Of a stretch of 64,000 nt of DNA, positions 24,447-33,646 are shown piece by piece (the first letter of the stretch is position 1; the number at the start of each line of letters is the position of its first letter). The stretch is from Desulfonatronum thioautotrophicum (GTDB lineage: Bacteria > Desulfobacterota > Desulfovibrionia > Desulfovibrionales > Desulfonatronaceae). Where the stretch lies: NCBI RefSeq assembly GCF_000934745.1, contig NZ_JYNO01000017.1:16263-80262 (forward strand), read 5' to 3'. The position numbers and the translations under genes are program-made. The notes below the pieces were generated by a model. The model searched no databases, was not told where the DNA came from, and saw only the letters and a list, made by a program, of their open reading frames with translations.

Positions 24447-26303
24447 TCACCACTCCGGAATCCGCACCGCCACCCGGACCCCCACGCCCGGAGGGCTGTC
24501 CACCACAAGCTGTCCACCCAGGGCCTGGGCCCGGTACCGCATCACGCTCACACCCAGGCCGGCCGAAGAATCGGAAGCCTTGCCCTTGATGCCCATGCCC
24601 TGCCCGTCATCCTGGACTTCCAGGAGCGCCTGGCCACCAACAAGGCCCCAAAACAGCCGGATTTTCCGGGCCCTGGCATGACGCAGGGCATTGCCCAGGG
24701 CCTCCTGGGCGATCCGGAACAGGTGCAGGGCCTGTTCCTCGTTGCGCGGCAACAGGTCTTTCCGGATATTCGCATGGATACGGGCGCGATGAGAGCGCCG
24801 CAAGCCGGCGACAAGTTCGGCCAGGGCCGGAGCGAAGCCCTGGGCATCCATCCCCAGGGGCAGCAAGCCGCGGGCGATGCCGTAGGCCGAGCGCACGGAC
24901 TGATTCAGGCGCTGACCAAGCAGGACCGCCCGTTCCAAAGCCTCGTCCCCCCCTTGTCCGCAACAGCCCTCCATCAGGGCCGCCTCCATTTCCAGAGCCT
25001 TGAGTTCCTGACACAGGCCGTCATGCAGCTCGCGTCCCAACCGCCGCTGCTCCTGTTCCTGGGCATGCAGCAGGCGGCGCTCCAGATCCTTGCGCTGGGT
25101 CACATCCCGGCCCACGCCCTGATAATCCAGAACCAGCCCCCGTTCGTCGGCAATGGCCCGAAAATTCCACTCCTGCCAGCAAACCCGTCCATCCGGCAAG
25201 ACGACCCGCAGCTCGCAGGCGGCAATGGGGTCGGCGGCCGTAAGCCCCTGGACCACGTCGAACGCCCGCCGCACATCCTCGTCATGCAGCGCCGTGGTGA
25301 AGGCCCGCCCCAGCAGTTCCTCCTCCGGGCGTCCATGATATCGGCAGAAGGCATGGTTGACGAAGGTCAACTCCCCCGTGGTGGAGAATCTGCAGACCAG
25401 CTCGGTCTGGTCCTCCACCACGGCCCGGGCCAGATTTCCGGCGTCGGCCCGGCGCAAGGCCGCATCCAGCTCACGGTTGGCCTGCTCCAGCTGCGCGGCG
25501 TGCTCCTGAAGCCGCTGCTCGGCCCTTCTCCGGCGTGTAATATCCGAGATCACTCCATCCACCCGTTCCGGCCCGCCATTCGGGCGACGAATCACCTTGG
25601 ACCGGTCCCGGACCCAGGCAATCTCCCCATCGGGCCGGCAGATGCGATACTCCACATCCGCGAAACCATGGCGAAGCAGTTCCCGTTGTCCGGCCTCGGA
25701 AATGGAGCGGTCCTCAGATTCGATGGCCTCGAACCAGAGCCGCGGATTATCCTGAAAATCATCCCTGGGTCGGCCGAAAATCCGCTCTATGGACGGACTC
25801 ACGAACAGCACCTGAAAGTCCGGCCAGGTGGCGGACCAGATCGCATCCACCGTGTTGTCCAAAATTCCGGACAGCAAGGCCTCACTGCGCCGAAGGGCCC
25901 GCTCGGTCCGGGCCCGGGCCAGGGCGTGGCGCAGGGCCCGCAGCAGGGCGTCGGTGTCGTGCCGGCCCTTGACCAGATAGTCCTGGGCGCCCATTTCCAG
26001 AATGCGCAGGGCCAGTTCCTCGTCGTTCCAACCGGTCAGCACGACCACCGGCACGTCCCGGGCAGCCTCCAGCCCTCCGAGCACGGTCTCCAGACCCTGG
26101 GAATCCGGAAGCGTCAAATCCAGCAAGACCGCGTCGAAATGCCGGGCGCTCAAACGCTCCCGGGCCTCCCCAAGGGTCGTGACCCACGTTGCTTCAAAAC
26201 GCCCGAAGCGGTCATCCCGCAGGGCATGGCGGATCAACCCGGCGTCTCCGGGATCGTCTTCCACCAGCAGGAGTTGGTATGATTGAGGCAAGCGACTGGA
26301 CAT
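24447..26303 (-). CDS. REC-PAS-PAS-HisKA_3 (NarX-class) soluble kinase
   Basis: 618 residues: receiver ('LLVEDDPGDAGLIRHALRDD', 'VLLDLTLPDSQG'), PAS (about 140-265, 'FQVLFVSPSIERIFGRPRDD'), PAS (about 300-420), then a HisKA_3 dimerisation domain with His in 'RRLGRELHDGLCQELKAL' and an HATPase ('FRIAQEALGNALRHARA'). This class phosphorylates NarL/LuxR regulators, and one is the next gene. ATG at 26303 is preferred; an in-frame GTG at 26327 would overlap the Rpn gene stop. The first 250 residues are closely similar to the REC-PAS protein at 52009-52944. Confidence 0.92.
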   Translation of the reverse strand: MSSRLPQSYQLLLVEDDPGDAGLIRHALRDDRFGRFEATWVTTLGEARERLSARHFDAVLLDLTLPDSQGLETVLGGLEAARDVPVVVLTGWNDEELALRILEMGAQDYLVKGRHDTDALLRALRHALARARTERALRRSEALLSGILDNTVDAIWSATWPDFQVLFVSPSIERIFGRPRDDFQDNPRLWFEAIESEDRSISEAGQRELLRHGFADVEYRICRPDGEIAWVRDRSKVIRRPNGGPERVDGVISDITRRRRAEQRLQEHAAQLEQANRELDAALRRADAGNLARAVVEDQTELVCRFSTTGELTFVNHAFCRYHGRPEEELLGRAFTTALHDEDVRRAFDVVQGLTAADPIAACELRVVLPDGRVCWQEWNFRAIADERGLVLDYQGVGRDVTQRKDLERRLLHAQEQEQRRLGRELHDGLCQELKALEMEAALMEGCCGQGGDEALERAVLLGQRLNQSVRSAYGIARGLLPLGMDAQGFAPALAELVAGLRRSHRARIHANIRKDLLPRNEEQALHLFRIAQEALGNALRHARARKIRLFWGLVGGQALLEVQDDGQGMGIKGKASDSSAGLGVSVMRYRAQALGGQLVVDSPPGVGVRVAVRIPEW

Positions 26304-26323
26304 GCACGTATCGCCTCGCGGCC

Positions 26324-27178
26324 TCACCCCTTCCTCAAGGCCGCGACGGCCTCTTCGCTCATACCCGTTTTCGCAGCAATGGTTCCGTCATCCAGAACAT
26401 CCAAAAGATTCCGAGCCACTGTCACAATCCCCTCTTCTCGGCCTTCTTCCCGAGCCGTATCGAAGGAATTCTTCAAGTCCCGGTAATATTTCAGGCTATC
26501 CTCATACTTGAGCACTTCATCCCGGTTGAAATTGGCGATCTCGGCCACGGCGAAGAATTTCTCAAAGATTTGTTCCCGCAAGGCGTCCGGCACCCTGTCC
26601 AGCCGGTCCAGGTTCTTGATGGCGTACAGCCATTTCTCGAATCGGGTTTCCAGTTGGTCCAGGGTCTTCGTGAACTTGGGCAGTTCCAGATAGATGAAGG
26701 TCAGCTTGTCGTAAAAGACCTTGTGGGTGACGATGTCCTGAAGCTTGACGTCGTAGCGGTATTTTCCCGGATCGTTTCTATCCTCCTCAAAAACAAAGTC
26801 CAGGATGCCGATGGTGTATACGGCCTTGAGTTCATAGTCCCAGGCCCCTCGCCGGGCCTGTTGCTGAATGGGAAACGTGGCGTAATAGATGCTGCGGTCC
26901 TTGAAATAATTCTGTTTGGCCTTTTGCAGCTCCACGATGAATTTTTCGCCGCGCTCGTTCTCGCAGTACAGGTCGAAAATGGCCCTGCGGTCCAGGCTGG
27001 TACCGCCCAAATGCTCGTCCTTGAGATAGGTCAGATCAACGATCCGGCCCTGCTCCTCCTTCAACAGCTCGTTGAGAAAATCCCGCAACAGATCCTTGTT
27101 CGGTTCCTCTCCAAACAGACGCTTGAATCCGTAATCCGTGAAAAAATTAACATATCTGTCCGTCAAGTAGGTCATCAT
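26324..27178 (-). CDS. Rpn-family recombination-promoting nuclease / putative transposase
   Basis: 284 residues. The N terminus 'LTDRYVNFFTDYGFKRLFGE' and central 'RRAIFDLYCENERGEKFIVE' followed by 'LQKAKQ' match the Rpn (YhgA-like, PD-(D/E)xK) family; Asp in 'IFDLYC' and the 'E-L-Q' acidic residue sit where the nuclease metal ligands are expected. Rpn proteins promote RecA-independent recombination and expand with mobile DNA. The C-terminal 'GMSEEAVAALRKG' is a typical family end. It is isolated between kinase genes and next to an E repeat and a kinase remnant, suggesting a rearranged spot. Confidence 0.9.
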   Translation of the reverse strand: MMTYLTDRYVNFFTDYGFKRLFGEEPNKDLLRDFLNELLKEEQGRIVDLTYLKDEHLGGTSLDRRAIFDLYCENERGEKFIVELQKAKQNYFKDRSIYYATFPIQQQARRGAWDYELKAVYTIGILDFVFEEDRNDPGKYRYDVKLQDIVTHKVFYDKLTFIYLELPKFTKTLDQLETRFEKWLYAIKNLDRLDRVPDALREQIFEKFFAVAEIANFNRDEVLKYEDSLKYYRDLKNSFDTAREEGREEGIVTVARNLLDVLDDGTIAAKTGMSEEAVAALRKG

Positions 27179-27254
27179 ATTCCCCTCCCGTCAAGCAGAT
27201 GGTTGCCGAGCATGATCAAAAAACGGGTATCCTGAAACAATACCGTTGTACAGG

Positions 27255-27382
27255 CTCCCCAGGACAGTTTTGTTCTCGAACTTCGGGCGCTCTGAATCGT
27301 GATCGAAATCGAAATCGTGATCGAAATCGGAAAGTTACCAGAAATCGATTTCGATCACGATTTCGATTTCGATGATTACTGG
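27255..27382. repeat. AATCGA-palindrome element, family E copy 2
   Basis: Same head ('TTTTGTTCTCGAACTTCGGG') and inverted GAAATCG/CGATTTC body as copy 1, with the centre 'GGAAAGTTACCAG' in reverse relation to copy 1. It lies upstream of the Rpn gene; the rest of the 27179-27477 gap shows nothing recognisable. Confidence 0.75.
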
Positions 27383-27477
27383 CCCAGCCTGAAGGCACCC
27401 TCTCTACGTTTTGCAACCTAAAGTTTCGAAAATATAGAGATTATGCAGAGAACAAAAACGCCCTGACAGGCTCCCCT

Positions 27478-27728
27478 TCAGCGGCCGCAAGCCTCCTGCA
27501 GGCAGAGCGACAGGTGAACCGACGTGCCTTTTCCCGGCTCGCTGTCCAGGGTGACATGCCCGCCCATTTGCCTTGCCAGGTGCTCGACCACCGCCAGCCC
27601 CAGCCCGCCCCCCCCCCGAAGCGCCGACTCAGTTCATGATCCACCTGGACAAAGGGCTTGAAAACGGCTTCCCGGTGCTCCATGGGGATGCCGATGCCGC
27701 TGTCCTGGACCGTAAACAGCATGGGCAC
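27478..27728 (-). pseudogene. Histidine-kinase C-terminal remnant, frameshifted at a G9 run
   Basis: The minus strand encodes 'FTVQDSGIGIPMEHREAVFK' then 'PFVQVDHELSRRFGG' (F box), after which the frame is lost in a run of nine G (about 27614-27623). In the shifted frame it continues 'GLGLAVVEHLARQMGGHV' and ends at a TGA at 27478-27480. No His box, N box or sensor is found upstream, so even with the shift corrected only a C-terminal fragment remains. It is a decayed copy; the poly-G slip could also be a sequencing error, but the missing N-terminal part cannot. Confidence 0.75.
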
Positions 27729-27954
27729 GATGTCCGGTAAACAGTCTTTTCCGGCATATTGCCTCCAGGGTCGTAACGATCAGGTTGGCGAAAATTATTC
27801 ATGGGCTCCCCCCACAATCGAGGGCGCCTTTCGGAGTCGGTTGCAAAAAGTGACTTCCGATCGTTCCCACGCTCCAGCGCCCCGTTTAGACTGTCGCCGC
27901 CCCCCAGGTTGGAATGCTCTACTCCGGGAGTTGCCTCACCGGGATGCAGACGTT
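27729..27954. other. Intergenic, repeat debris
   Basis: Gap between the kinase remnant and the REC kinase stop. It holds half of palindrome C (27859-27880). No promoter, RNA or ORF with support was seen. Confidence 0.5.
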
Positions 27955-29421
27955 TCATCGGAGCCCGGGGGGGGAAGACAGGAGCGCGTCCAGGGCTTCG
28001 TAGTCGAAGTTGCGGGCCAGACGGCGAAGATGTTCGACGGAGGTTTGCTCAGTCCCGGGCAGGGTGTCCAGCAGGTCGGTGAAGCGGAGCATGTCGCCCT
28101 CCTCCAGGGCCTCCCGCAGAAGTGTCAGGGTCCGGGCCGGGAGGGCGGCCAGGGACGGAGGAGCGGAATCGGTCAGGGACGGTGGAGCGGAATCGGTCAG
28201 GGAGGTCGCCACGGGCTCGCCGGGCTGGGTCCGGGCCGCGGTCTGGAAAACCTCCAGGGGAGCGGACAGGGGCAGCTGCAGGCGGAAAAGGCAGCCTTGC
28301 CCCCGGGGATGGTCTTCCAGGGTCAAGGCCCCGCCCATGTTCTCGGCAAAGCGCGAACTGATGGCCAGGCCCAGGCCGGTTCCACCGGCCAGGATCTGGG
28401 ACTCGGTCTGCTGGAAGGGCACGAACAGCTGCTCTCGATCTTCCGCGGCAATCCCTGGTCCGTTGTCTTGGACCGTTGCCACCAATACAGCCCCCTCCTC
28501 CCGTCCCACTAGCTCGATCCCAACACGCAGAACCACCTCCCCCCTGGGAGTGAACTTGACCGCGTTGTCCAGGAGGTTGAACAAAATCCGGTGCAGCTTG
28601 GCCGGATCAACGCGGACCACGGACGGCACATCCGGAGCGCGATGGACAAGGAAGCGCAACCCCTTGGCCGATGCCCTGTCCAGGAAGATCCGCTCCAGTC
28701 TGGTCAGCAGATCGTCCAGGTCCACGTCCACAAGCTGGATATCGGGCTGTTCGGAATCCATCCTGGCCATGTCCAGGACGTCGTCCAGCAACCGATGCAG
28801 GTGTTCCCCGCTCCGGATCACGGTCCGGAGCTGGTCCGCCTGATGCCCGGTCAGGGACGGGTCCGCGGCAAGGATGCGGCTGAAGCCCAGAATCGCGTTC
28901 AACGGAGTGCGCACTTCGTGGCTCATGGTGGCCAGAAACCGGCTTTTGGCCAGACTGGCGGCCTCGGCCTGGGACAGGGCCGCGTCCAACTGTCGATTTT
29001 TTTCGGCCAGTTCGCGGGCGTGCTCCCGCTCGGCCCGGGCCCGGGCCAGGGCATGGCGCAGGGACCGTCCCAGGCTGTCCGGATCCAGTCGCCCCTTGAC
29101 CAGATAATCCTGGGCGCCCATGTCCAACGCGCTCAGGGCAAACGCTTCATCGTCATGGCCGGTCAGGACAACCACGGGCACATCCTGGGCCGCGATCAAA
29201 CCGGAACGCACCGTGTCCAGTCCGGAGCTGTCCGGCAAGGTGAGGTCCAGCAGCACGACCGCGAAGGCGCTCCGGGCCAGTTGGTCCTGCATTTCAGCCA
29301 GGCTTTTCGCCCTGGTCAGCGCAAAACGCCCCAGTCCGGATCGTTCCAGAAAGATCCGGACCAATCCGGCGTCTCCCGGATCATCCTCCACCAGCAGGAT
29401 GAACATTGTTTCTTCGGCCAT
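27955..29421 (-). CDS. REC-histidine kinase with C-terminal helical module
   Basis: 488 residues: receiver (about 7-125, 'AVVLLDLTLPDSSG'), coiled coil, HisKA ('LATMSHEVRTPLNAILGFSR'), HATPase ('LFNLLDNAVKFTPRG', 'DNGPGIAAEDREQLFVPFQQ', 'GGTGLGLAIS'), then a tail with an 8-residue tandem repeat (S-L-T-D-S-A-P-P, from a 24-bp DNA repeat near 28150-28200) and a final 60-residue helical module ending 'LARNFDYEALDALLSS'. That module recurs in two other hybrid kinases here (29455 and 40834). Soluble. AAGGA precedes the ATG. Confidence 0.92.
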   Translation of the reverse strand: MAEETMFILLVEDDPGDAGLVRIFLERSGLGRFALTRAKSLAEMQDQLARSAFAVVLLDLTLPDSSGLDTVRSGLIAAQDVPVVVLTGHDDEAFALSALDMGAQDYLVKGRLDPDSLGRSLRHALARARAEREHARELAEKNRQLDAALSQAEAASLAKSRFLATMSHEVRTPLNAILGFSRILAADPSLTGHQADQLRTVIRSGEHLHRLLDDVLDMARMDSEQPDIQLVDVDLDDLLTRLERIFLDRASAKGLRFLVHRAPDVPSVVRVDPAKLHRILFNLLDNAVKFTPRGEVVLRVGIELVGREEGAVLVATVQDNGPGIAAEDREQLFVPFQQTESQILAGGTGLGLAISSRFAENMGGALTLEDHPRGQGCLFRLQLPLSAPLEVFQTAARTQPGEPVATSLTDSAPPSLTDSAPPSLAALPARTLTLLREALEEGDMLRFTDLLDTLPGTEQTSVEHLRRLARNFDYEALDALLSSPPGLR

Positions 29422-29454
29422 GACGGGTTTCCTTTTTTTGCGACAAATCTAAAA

Positions 29455-32367
29455 TCAAAAATCCCCCCTGCCCTCCGCCTGCTCCAGCAGGTCGTACAGC
29501 GCGTCGTAGTCGAACCGTTCGGCCAGGGCGCGCACCTTGGCGGCAACGTGGGGGGCATCCTGCTTCAGGATCTCGACCTCGGCCAGCAGCCCCGGCATGT
29601 CTCCGCCTTCCAGGGACGTGCGCATGGTGGCCAAGGCCGTCTCCGGCAGGCCGACCAGACTCGCCTCCCGGGCTTGATCCGTCTCGTCGTCGCCGTGCGT
29701 CAAGGTTTCGTCGTCCGCCGCCCGGACATACTCCAGCCCCAGGTTGCGGCCCAAGATATCAAGCAGTTCCTCCACCTGGAACGGCTTGCGCAGGTAGGCG
29801 TCCACCCCCGCGGCCAGCACCTCGTCCCTGGAGTCCTCCATTGCCGAGGCCGTAACCGCGATGACAAAGGGACGAGACTTGAGGTGAGCATTGACCTGAG
29901 TCGTACCCGGTTGCTCCACGGGGCCGGCATCCGCATCCATGGCCGTGATCCGCCGGGCGACCACGTATCCGTCCATCCCCGGCATGCGCATGTCCAGCAA
30001 AACGACCTGGGGCCGCCAACCGGCCACGATCTCCAGGGCCTCCCGACCGCCCCCGGCCAGCCGGACCGCGAAGCCCAGGGGGGGCAGCAGTTCCTGGTAC
30101 AGATCCAGATTGTCCGGCTTGTCGTCCACGGCCAGCACCCGGATTTCCGGAGACCCGGGCCGCAGCCCGGTCACCCGGCCGGGAACCGGCTCCGGCTGAC
30201 AGGCATGGTCCATGCAGCCCACGGGCAGGGACAGACGGAAGGTGCTGCCCCGGCCCTCCTGGCTGGTCACGATCAGCTCGCCGCCCAGAACCCGGGCGTG
30301 GGCGTGGCTGATGGCCAGGCCCAGCCCCGTGCCCCCGTGCCGCACTCCCTCGTCGGTCTGGTAAAAGGGCTCGAACAGTTCCGCCAGATGGGCCTCGGAA
30401 ATGCCCGGTCCGGTATCCTCCACCTCGAAAACCAGGAACGGGAGGCCGTCTTCCAGGCTTTGCCCAGGGTCAGGAAACACCCGCAGGATCACCCCGCCGG
30501 ACTCCGTGAACTTCACCGCGTTGCCCAGCAGGTTGACCAGCACCTGGCGCAGCTTGCCCTGGTCCGTGGCCACGGAACGCGGCAGCCCGGCAACCTCTTC
30601 CAGCGCCAGTTCCAGCCCCTTCTCCCGGCAACGGCCGCGGAACAGGACCATGACCTCCTCCAGCAGATCCCGGAGCACAAAGACTTCCCGCAGGCTGGGC
30701 AGCTTGCCGGACTCGATCCTGGCCAGGTCCAGGATGTCGTTGATCAGGCCCAGCAGATGCTTCCCGGCGCGCAGAATGGTCTGGACATGCCCGGCCTGCC
30801 TGGGGGTCAGGGTCGGATCCCGCTCCAGAACCTGGGCAAAACCGAGCACCGCGTTCATCGGGGTGCGGATTTCGTGGCTCATATTGGCCACGAACCGGCT
30901 CTTGGCCTGGTTGGCCGCGTCCGCCGCCCGGCGGGCCCGCTCCAGCTCGGCGTTGCTCTCCCGCAGCTCCTGTTCGCCGCGGCGCAGGGCGTCCTGGTCC
31001 AGCTTGTGCTGGGTGATGTCGTCGAAAATGCCCAACACCCCGACAACCCGTCCGTTTTCATCCCGAAAGGGCACCTTGATGGTCCGCACCCAGATTTCCC
31101 GCCCTTCCTGGACATACTTCTCATCCGCCTCCCAGCGCTCACCGGTCTCCAGCACGGTACGATCGTTCATGCGGTAGGAGTCGGCCAGCCAGGCGGGCAC
31201 GAAATCGTAGTCCGTCTTGCCCGGCGCCTGGTCCGGGGTGATCTGGAAGTCCCGGGCCATGTTCTCGTTCATGGCAATGTAGTTCAGGCCCTCATCCTTG
31301 ATGAAGATGCGCTGGGGCAGATGTTCCACCAGGTTCCGGTACTTGGCCTCGCTGCGGCGCAGGGCGTCCTGGGACGTGGTGGTCCGTTCCAGGGTGTCCA
31401 GGGTCTGGTTCAGGGCCAGGGCCAGATTGTACAATTCCCGGGGCCCGGAGGGGATCACCCGCCGGGACAGGTCCGCATGGCCGACGATCCCCCGGACCGC
31501 GCTTTCCAGCTTCCGCCCTTCCCTCGCCAACCGCCGGGTTCCGAGAACAATCGTCCCGATCATGGTCAGCACGCTGGCCAGGCCGACGCCCAGCATGGCC
31601 TTGCCCAGCCGGGCTACGGGTTCGGCGGCCAGACCGCGATCCTGGCCGATGAGCAGTTCCATCCCGGTTTCGGGAAACAGGGTCCGGGAGATGTATTGCC
31701 GGCCATCCCTCACAGGCGGGCCCAGCCCGTAGCGCTCCCGATACCCGGCCCCGGCCAGCAGCACGGACCCGTCCGCGCCCGTCACGGCCAATTCCAGTTC
31801 CGTGACCGCATCGAGCATCCAGGTCTGGACGTCCTCGATGCACAGGGTGACGGCCACGGCCCCTTCGGAGTGCCCGTGGATGCGCACCGCCTCGGCCACG
31901 AACAAGGCCTCCGCGGTCAGAACCATGACGCCTGGCTTCGTGAGCACCTCTTCCATGCCCTCCTTGTCCAGCGGGTACGGGCAGAGATGCCTGTTGCTGA
32001 TGATCTCCCGGCCCTGAAAATCCAGCAGGGCGATCCGGCCCGGGATTCCACCGGCCAGGCTCAGGGACTGGAAAAACAGCGGCAGGTACCGCTCCCGCTC
32101 CAGGGTGTCGATCAACCCGTTGATCACCAGATCGTTGTCCGCCAGCATCCTGGCCTGCTCCCGAAGGTTCTGGAATTGCCCCAGAACCCGTTCCCGTTGC
32201 ACCTCCGCCGCCAGTTCCAGGCGCTGGTCCACGGCCTGCAGCAGCAAGGCGCGGGAAACCAAAAGGCTCAGTATCCCGGCCAGAAGCATCACCGCCACGG
32301 TGGGCGGGACCACCCGCCAGAGAAAATGCGTGGCCAAAGGCAGGTTTTTGACTGGGTTCGTGGGCAT
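29455..32367 (-). CDS. dCache-HAMP-PAS hybrid histidine kinase with receiver and C-terminal module
   Basis: 970 residues: membrane helix (about 18-40), periplasmic dCache-like sensor (about 45-265), second helix, HAMP (about 295-350), PAS ('LPQRIFIKDEGLNYIAMNEN'), HisKA ('VANMSHEIRTPMNAVLGFAQ'), HATPase ('LVNLLGNAVKFTESGG', 'HGGTGLGLAISHAHARVLGG'), receiver ('VLAVDDKPDNLDLYQEL', 'QVVLLDMRMPGMDG'), and the terminal module ending 'LAERFDYDALYDLLEQAEG'. Start at 32367 has AAGGAG at good distance. It follows a substrate-binding protein gene by 20 bp, the second such pair in the window, suggesting that protein delivers the signal. Confidence 0.93.
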   Translation of the reverse strand: MPTNPVKNLPLATHFLWRVVPPTVAVMLLAGILSLLVSRALLLQAVDQRLELAAEVQRERVLGQFQNLREQARMLADNDLVINGLIDTLERERYLPLFFQSLSLAGGIPGRIALLDFQGREIISNRHLCPYPLDKEGMEEVLTKPGVMVLTAEALFVAEAVRIHGHSEGAVAVTLCIEDVQTWMLDAVTELELAVTGADGSVLLAGAGYRERYGLGPPVRDGRQYISRTLFPETGMELLIGQDRGLAAEPVARLGKAMLGVGLASVLTMIGTIVLGTRRLAREGRKLESAVRGIVGHADLSRRVIPSGPRELYNLALALNQTLDTLERTTTSQDALRRSEAKYRNLVEHLPQRIFIKDEGLNYIAMNENMARDFQITPDQAPGKTDYDFVPAWLADSYRMNDRTVLETGERWEADEKYVQEGREIWVRTIKVPFRDENGRVVGVLGIFDDITQHKLDQDALRRGEQELRESNAELERARRAADAANQAKSRFVANMSHEIRTPMNAVLGFAQVLERDPTLTPRQAGHVQTILRAGKHLLGLINDILDLARIESGKLPSLREVFVLRDLLEEVMVLFRGRCREKGLELALEEVAGLPRSVATDQGKLRQVLVNLLGNAVKFTESGGVILRVFPDPGQSLEDGLPFLVFEVEDTGPGISEAHLAELFEPFYQTDEGVRHGGTGLGLAISHAHARVLGGELIVTSQEGRGSTFRLSLPVGCMDHACQPEPVPGRVTGLRPGSPEIRVLAVDDKPDNLDLYQELLPPLGFAVRLAGGGREALEIVAGWRPQVVLLDMRMPGMDGYVVARRITAMDADAGPVEQPGTTQVNAHLKSRPFVIAVTASAMEDSRDEVLAAGVDAYLRKPFQVEELLDILGRNLGLEYVRAADDETLTHGDDETDQAREASLVGLPETALATMRTSLEGGDMPGLLAEVEILKQDAPHVAAKVRALAERFDYDALYDLLEQAEGRGDF

Positions 32368-32387
32368 GATCAGGCTCCTTGTGCGCC

Positions 32388-33593
32388 TCAATCCCGGCGT
32401 GGGGTAATCGCGCAGGGAACTATGGCCCGGTCCGGGGCAAAGCAGGCGATCCGGAAATCCTCCGCGGTCAGGGCGTCGTGGCGGTCCGGGGTGAAGGGCG
32501 GAGCGTAATCGCGCATCACGCCCTGATGGAATTCCAGGCGCTCCAGGGCGTCGCGCACCTGGTCCCGGTCCAGGGTTCCGGCCTGTTTCACGCCCAGGGC
32601 CAGGAGGTGGACCAGATCGTAGGCATGGGCCGTGCCCGGCGGGGCCGGAGCCAGGCGCGGGGCAGCCGTTTCCGGAAAAGCGGCCTGGTAGCGCTGGAAC
32701 AGGGCCGCGGCGCGCTCGGGAACCGGCGGTGCCAGAAAGGAAAATGTCTGGAGAAAATACAGGCCCTCCATACACCCCGGCGTCTCCAACACCTTGCAAA
32801 ATGTCCCGCCGGTGATGCCCCAGTGGGAGACAATGGGTCGTCGATCCGGAACAGGCCGACGGTACATGGAATCCACGGCCACGGCCCCCTCGGGTGCATT
32901 GGCCACCAGCAGGATCACGTCCGCGCCTTCCGACAGGAGGCGATCCAGTTGGGGCGTCATATCCCGCACCCCCCAGTGAAACCACTCCACCCGGGCCACG
33001 GGTTGATCATGCTCCTTCAGGGCCCGCAGCATGGCCCTTTCGTTGGACCGCCCCCAGCCGGTCTGCTCCAGCAGCAGGCCCGGCCGCCGGTAGCCGGCCC
33101 GCAGCACCTCCCGGACCAGATACGCCCCGGCGTATTCGTCACGCACCGAGACCCGGAACACGAAGTTCGGGTCGTAGCCGTTATCCACCACTCCGGTCCC
33201 CGCGGCCCAGGGAATCAGAAAGATGATCCGCTCCCGGTGCACCACGTCCAACACCTCCAGGGCAACCGGGGTATGCAGGCCGCCCAGGACGGCCAGGAGG
33301 TCCGGATTCCGGGCAAACTGCTCCATGTTGATCACTCCGCGCAACGGGTTGCCCCGATGGTCCTGGACCTCCAGGGCCAGGGGCCGCCCCAGCACCCCCC
33401 CGGCCGCGTTGATCTCCTCCACGGCCAGCACGGCCCCCCGGCGAATGGCCTCCCCAGCCTGGGCCGAACCCGCGCTCATGTCCGCGTCAATGCCGATGAC
33501 CACGGGGTTTTGATCCGCCCGGACCGTCGGGATCGGCTCAAGCAGAAGCAGGGCAAGCAAAAAGAGCGCTCCAAGATGAAAGACGTGTCGCAT
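32388..33593 (-). CDS. Substrate-binding protein (Peripla_BP_6), no permease nearby
   Basis: 401 residues. Start at 33593 has a strong GGAGG and gives a Sec signal peptide ('LGALFLLALLLLEPIPTVRA', cleaved after Ala). Mature part: 'VVIGIDADMSAGSAQAGEAI', 'RRGAVLAVEEINAAGGVLGR', 'LLAVLGGLHTPVAL', a type I periplasmic binding fold of the Leu/amide-binding group. Unlike the lipoprotein at 19352 it has no lipobox. No transport genes follow; the next gene is a dCache hybrid kinase. Probable extracytoplasmic receptor for that kinase. Confidence 0.9.
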   Translation of the reverse strand: MRHVFHLGALFLLALLLLEPIPTVRADQNPVVIGIDADMSAGSAQAGEAIRRGAVLAVEEINAAGGVLGRPLALEVQDHRGNPLRGVINMEQFARNPDLLAVLGGLHTPVALEVLDVVHRERIIFLIPWAAGTGVVDNGYDPNFVFRVSVRDEYAGAYLVREVLRAGYRRPGLLLEQTGWGRSNERAMLRALKEHDQPVARVEWFHWGVRDMTPQLDRLLSEGADVILLVANAPEGAVAVDSMYRRPVPDRRPIVSHWGITGGTFCKVLETPGCMEGLYFLQTFSFLAPPVPERAAALFQRYQAAFPETAAPRLAPAPPGTAHAYDLVHLLALGVKQAGTLDRDQVRDALERLEFHQGVMRDYAPPFTPDRHDALTAEDFRIACFAPDRAIVPCAITPRRD

Positions 33594-33617
33594 CCGTTCC
33601 TCCTGGTTATTGGTGAT

Positions 33618-33646
33618 GATATACTGATTGAGGCTGACTATTTTAA
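33618..33646 (-). promoter_or_regulatory. Promoter-like end of element A2
   Basis: Reading the minus strand: TTAAAA, 17 bp, TATATC, with the -10-like box 24 bases before the binding-protein start. The same arrangement occurs at the equivalent end of A1 (16648-16676) and A3 (40377-40405). Inferred from spacing only. Confidence 0.4.

Noticed and set aside
26324..27178. Transposase of an insertion sequence
   Set aside because: The Rpn family has a PD-(D/E)xK nuclease fold; no terminal inverted repeats or target duplication were found around the gene.
28591..32508. 1305-codon plus-strand open frame
   Set aside because: It runs antisense to two kinase genes; its translation is Gly/Gln/His/Pro-rich with no domain. 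GC-rich codon bias opens the opposite strand. The same holds for long plus frames at 87-1715, 8692-10470, 14739-16304, 21400-23892, 24678-26282, 40984-43197 and 57051-59405.
32368..32985. Extension of the 970-residue hybrid kinase
   Set aside because: It overlaps the real binding-protein gene out of frame. The ATG at 32367 has a good ribosome site and is followed by the membrane helix.
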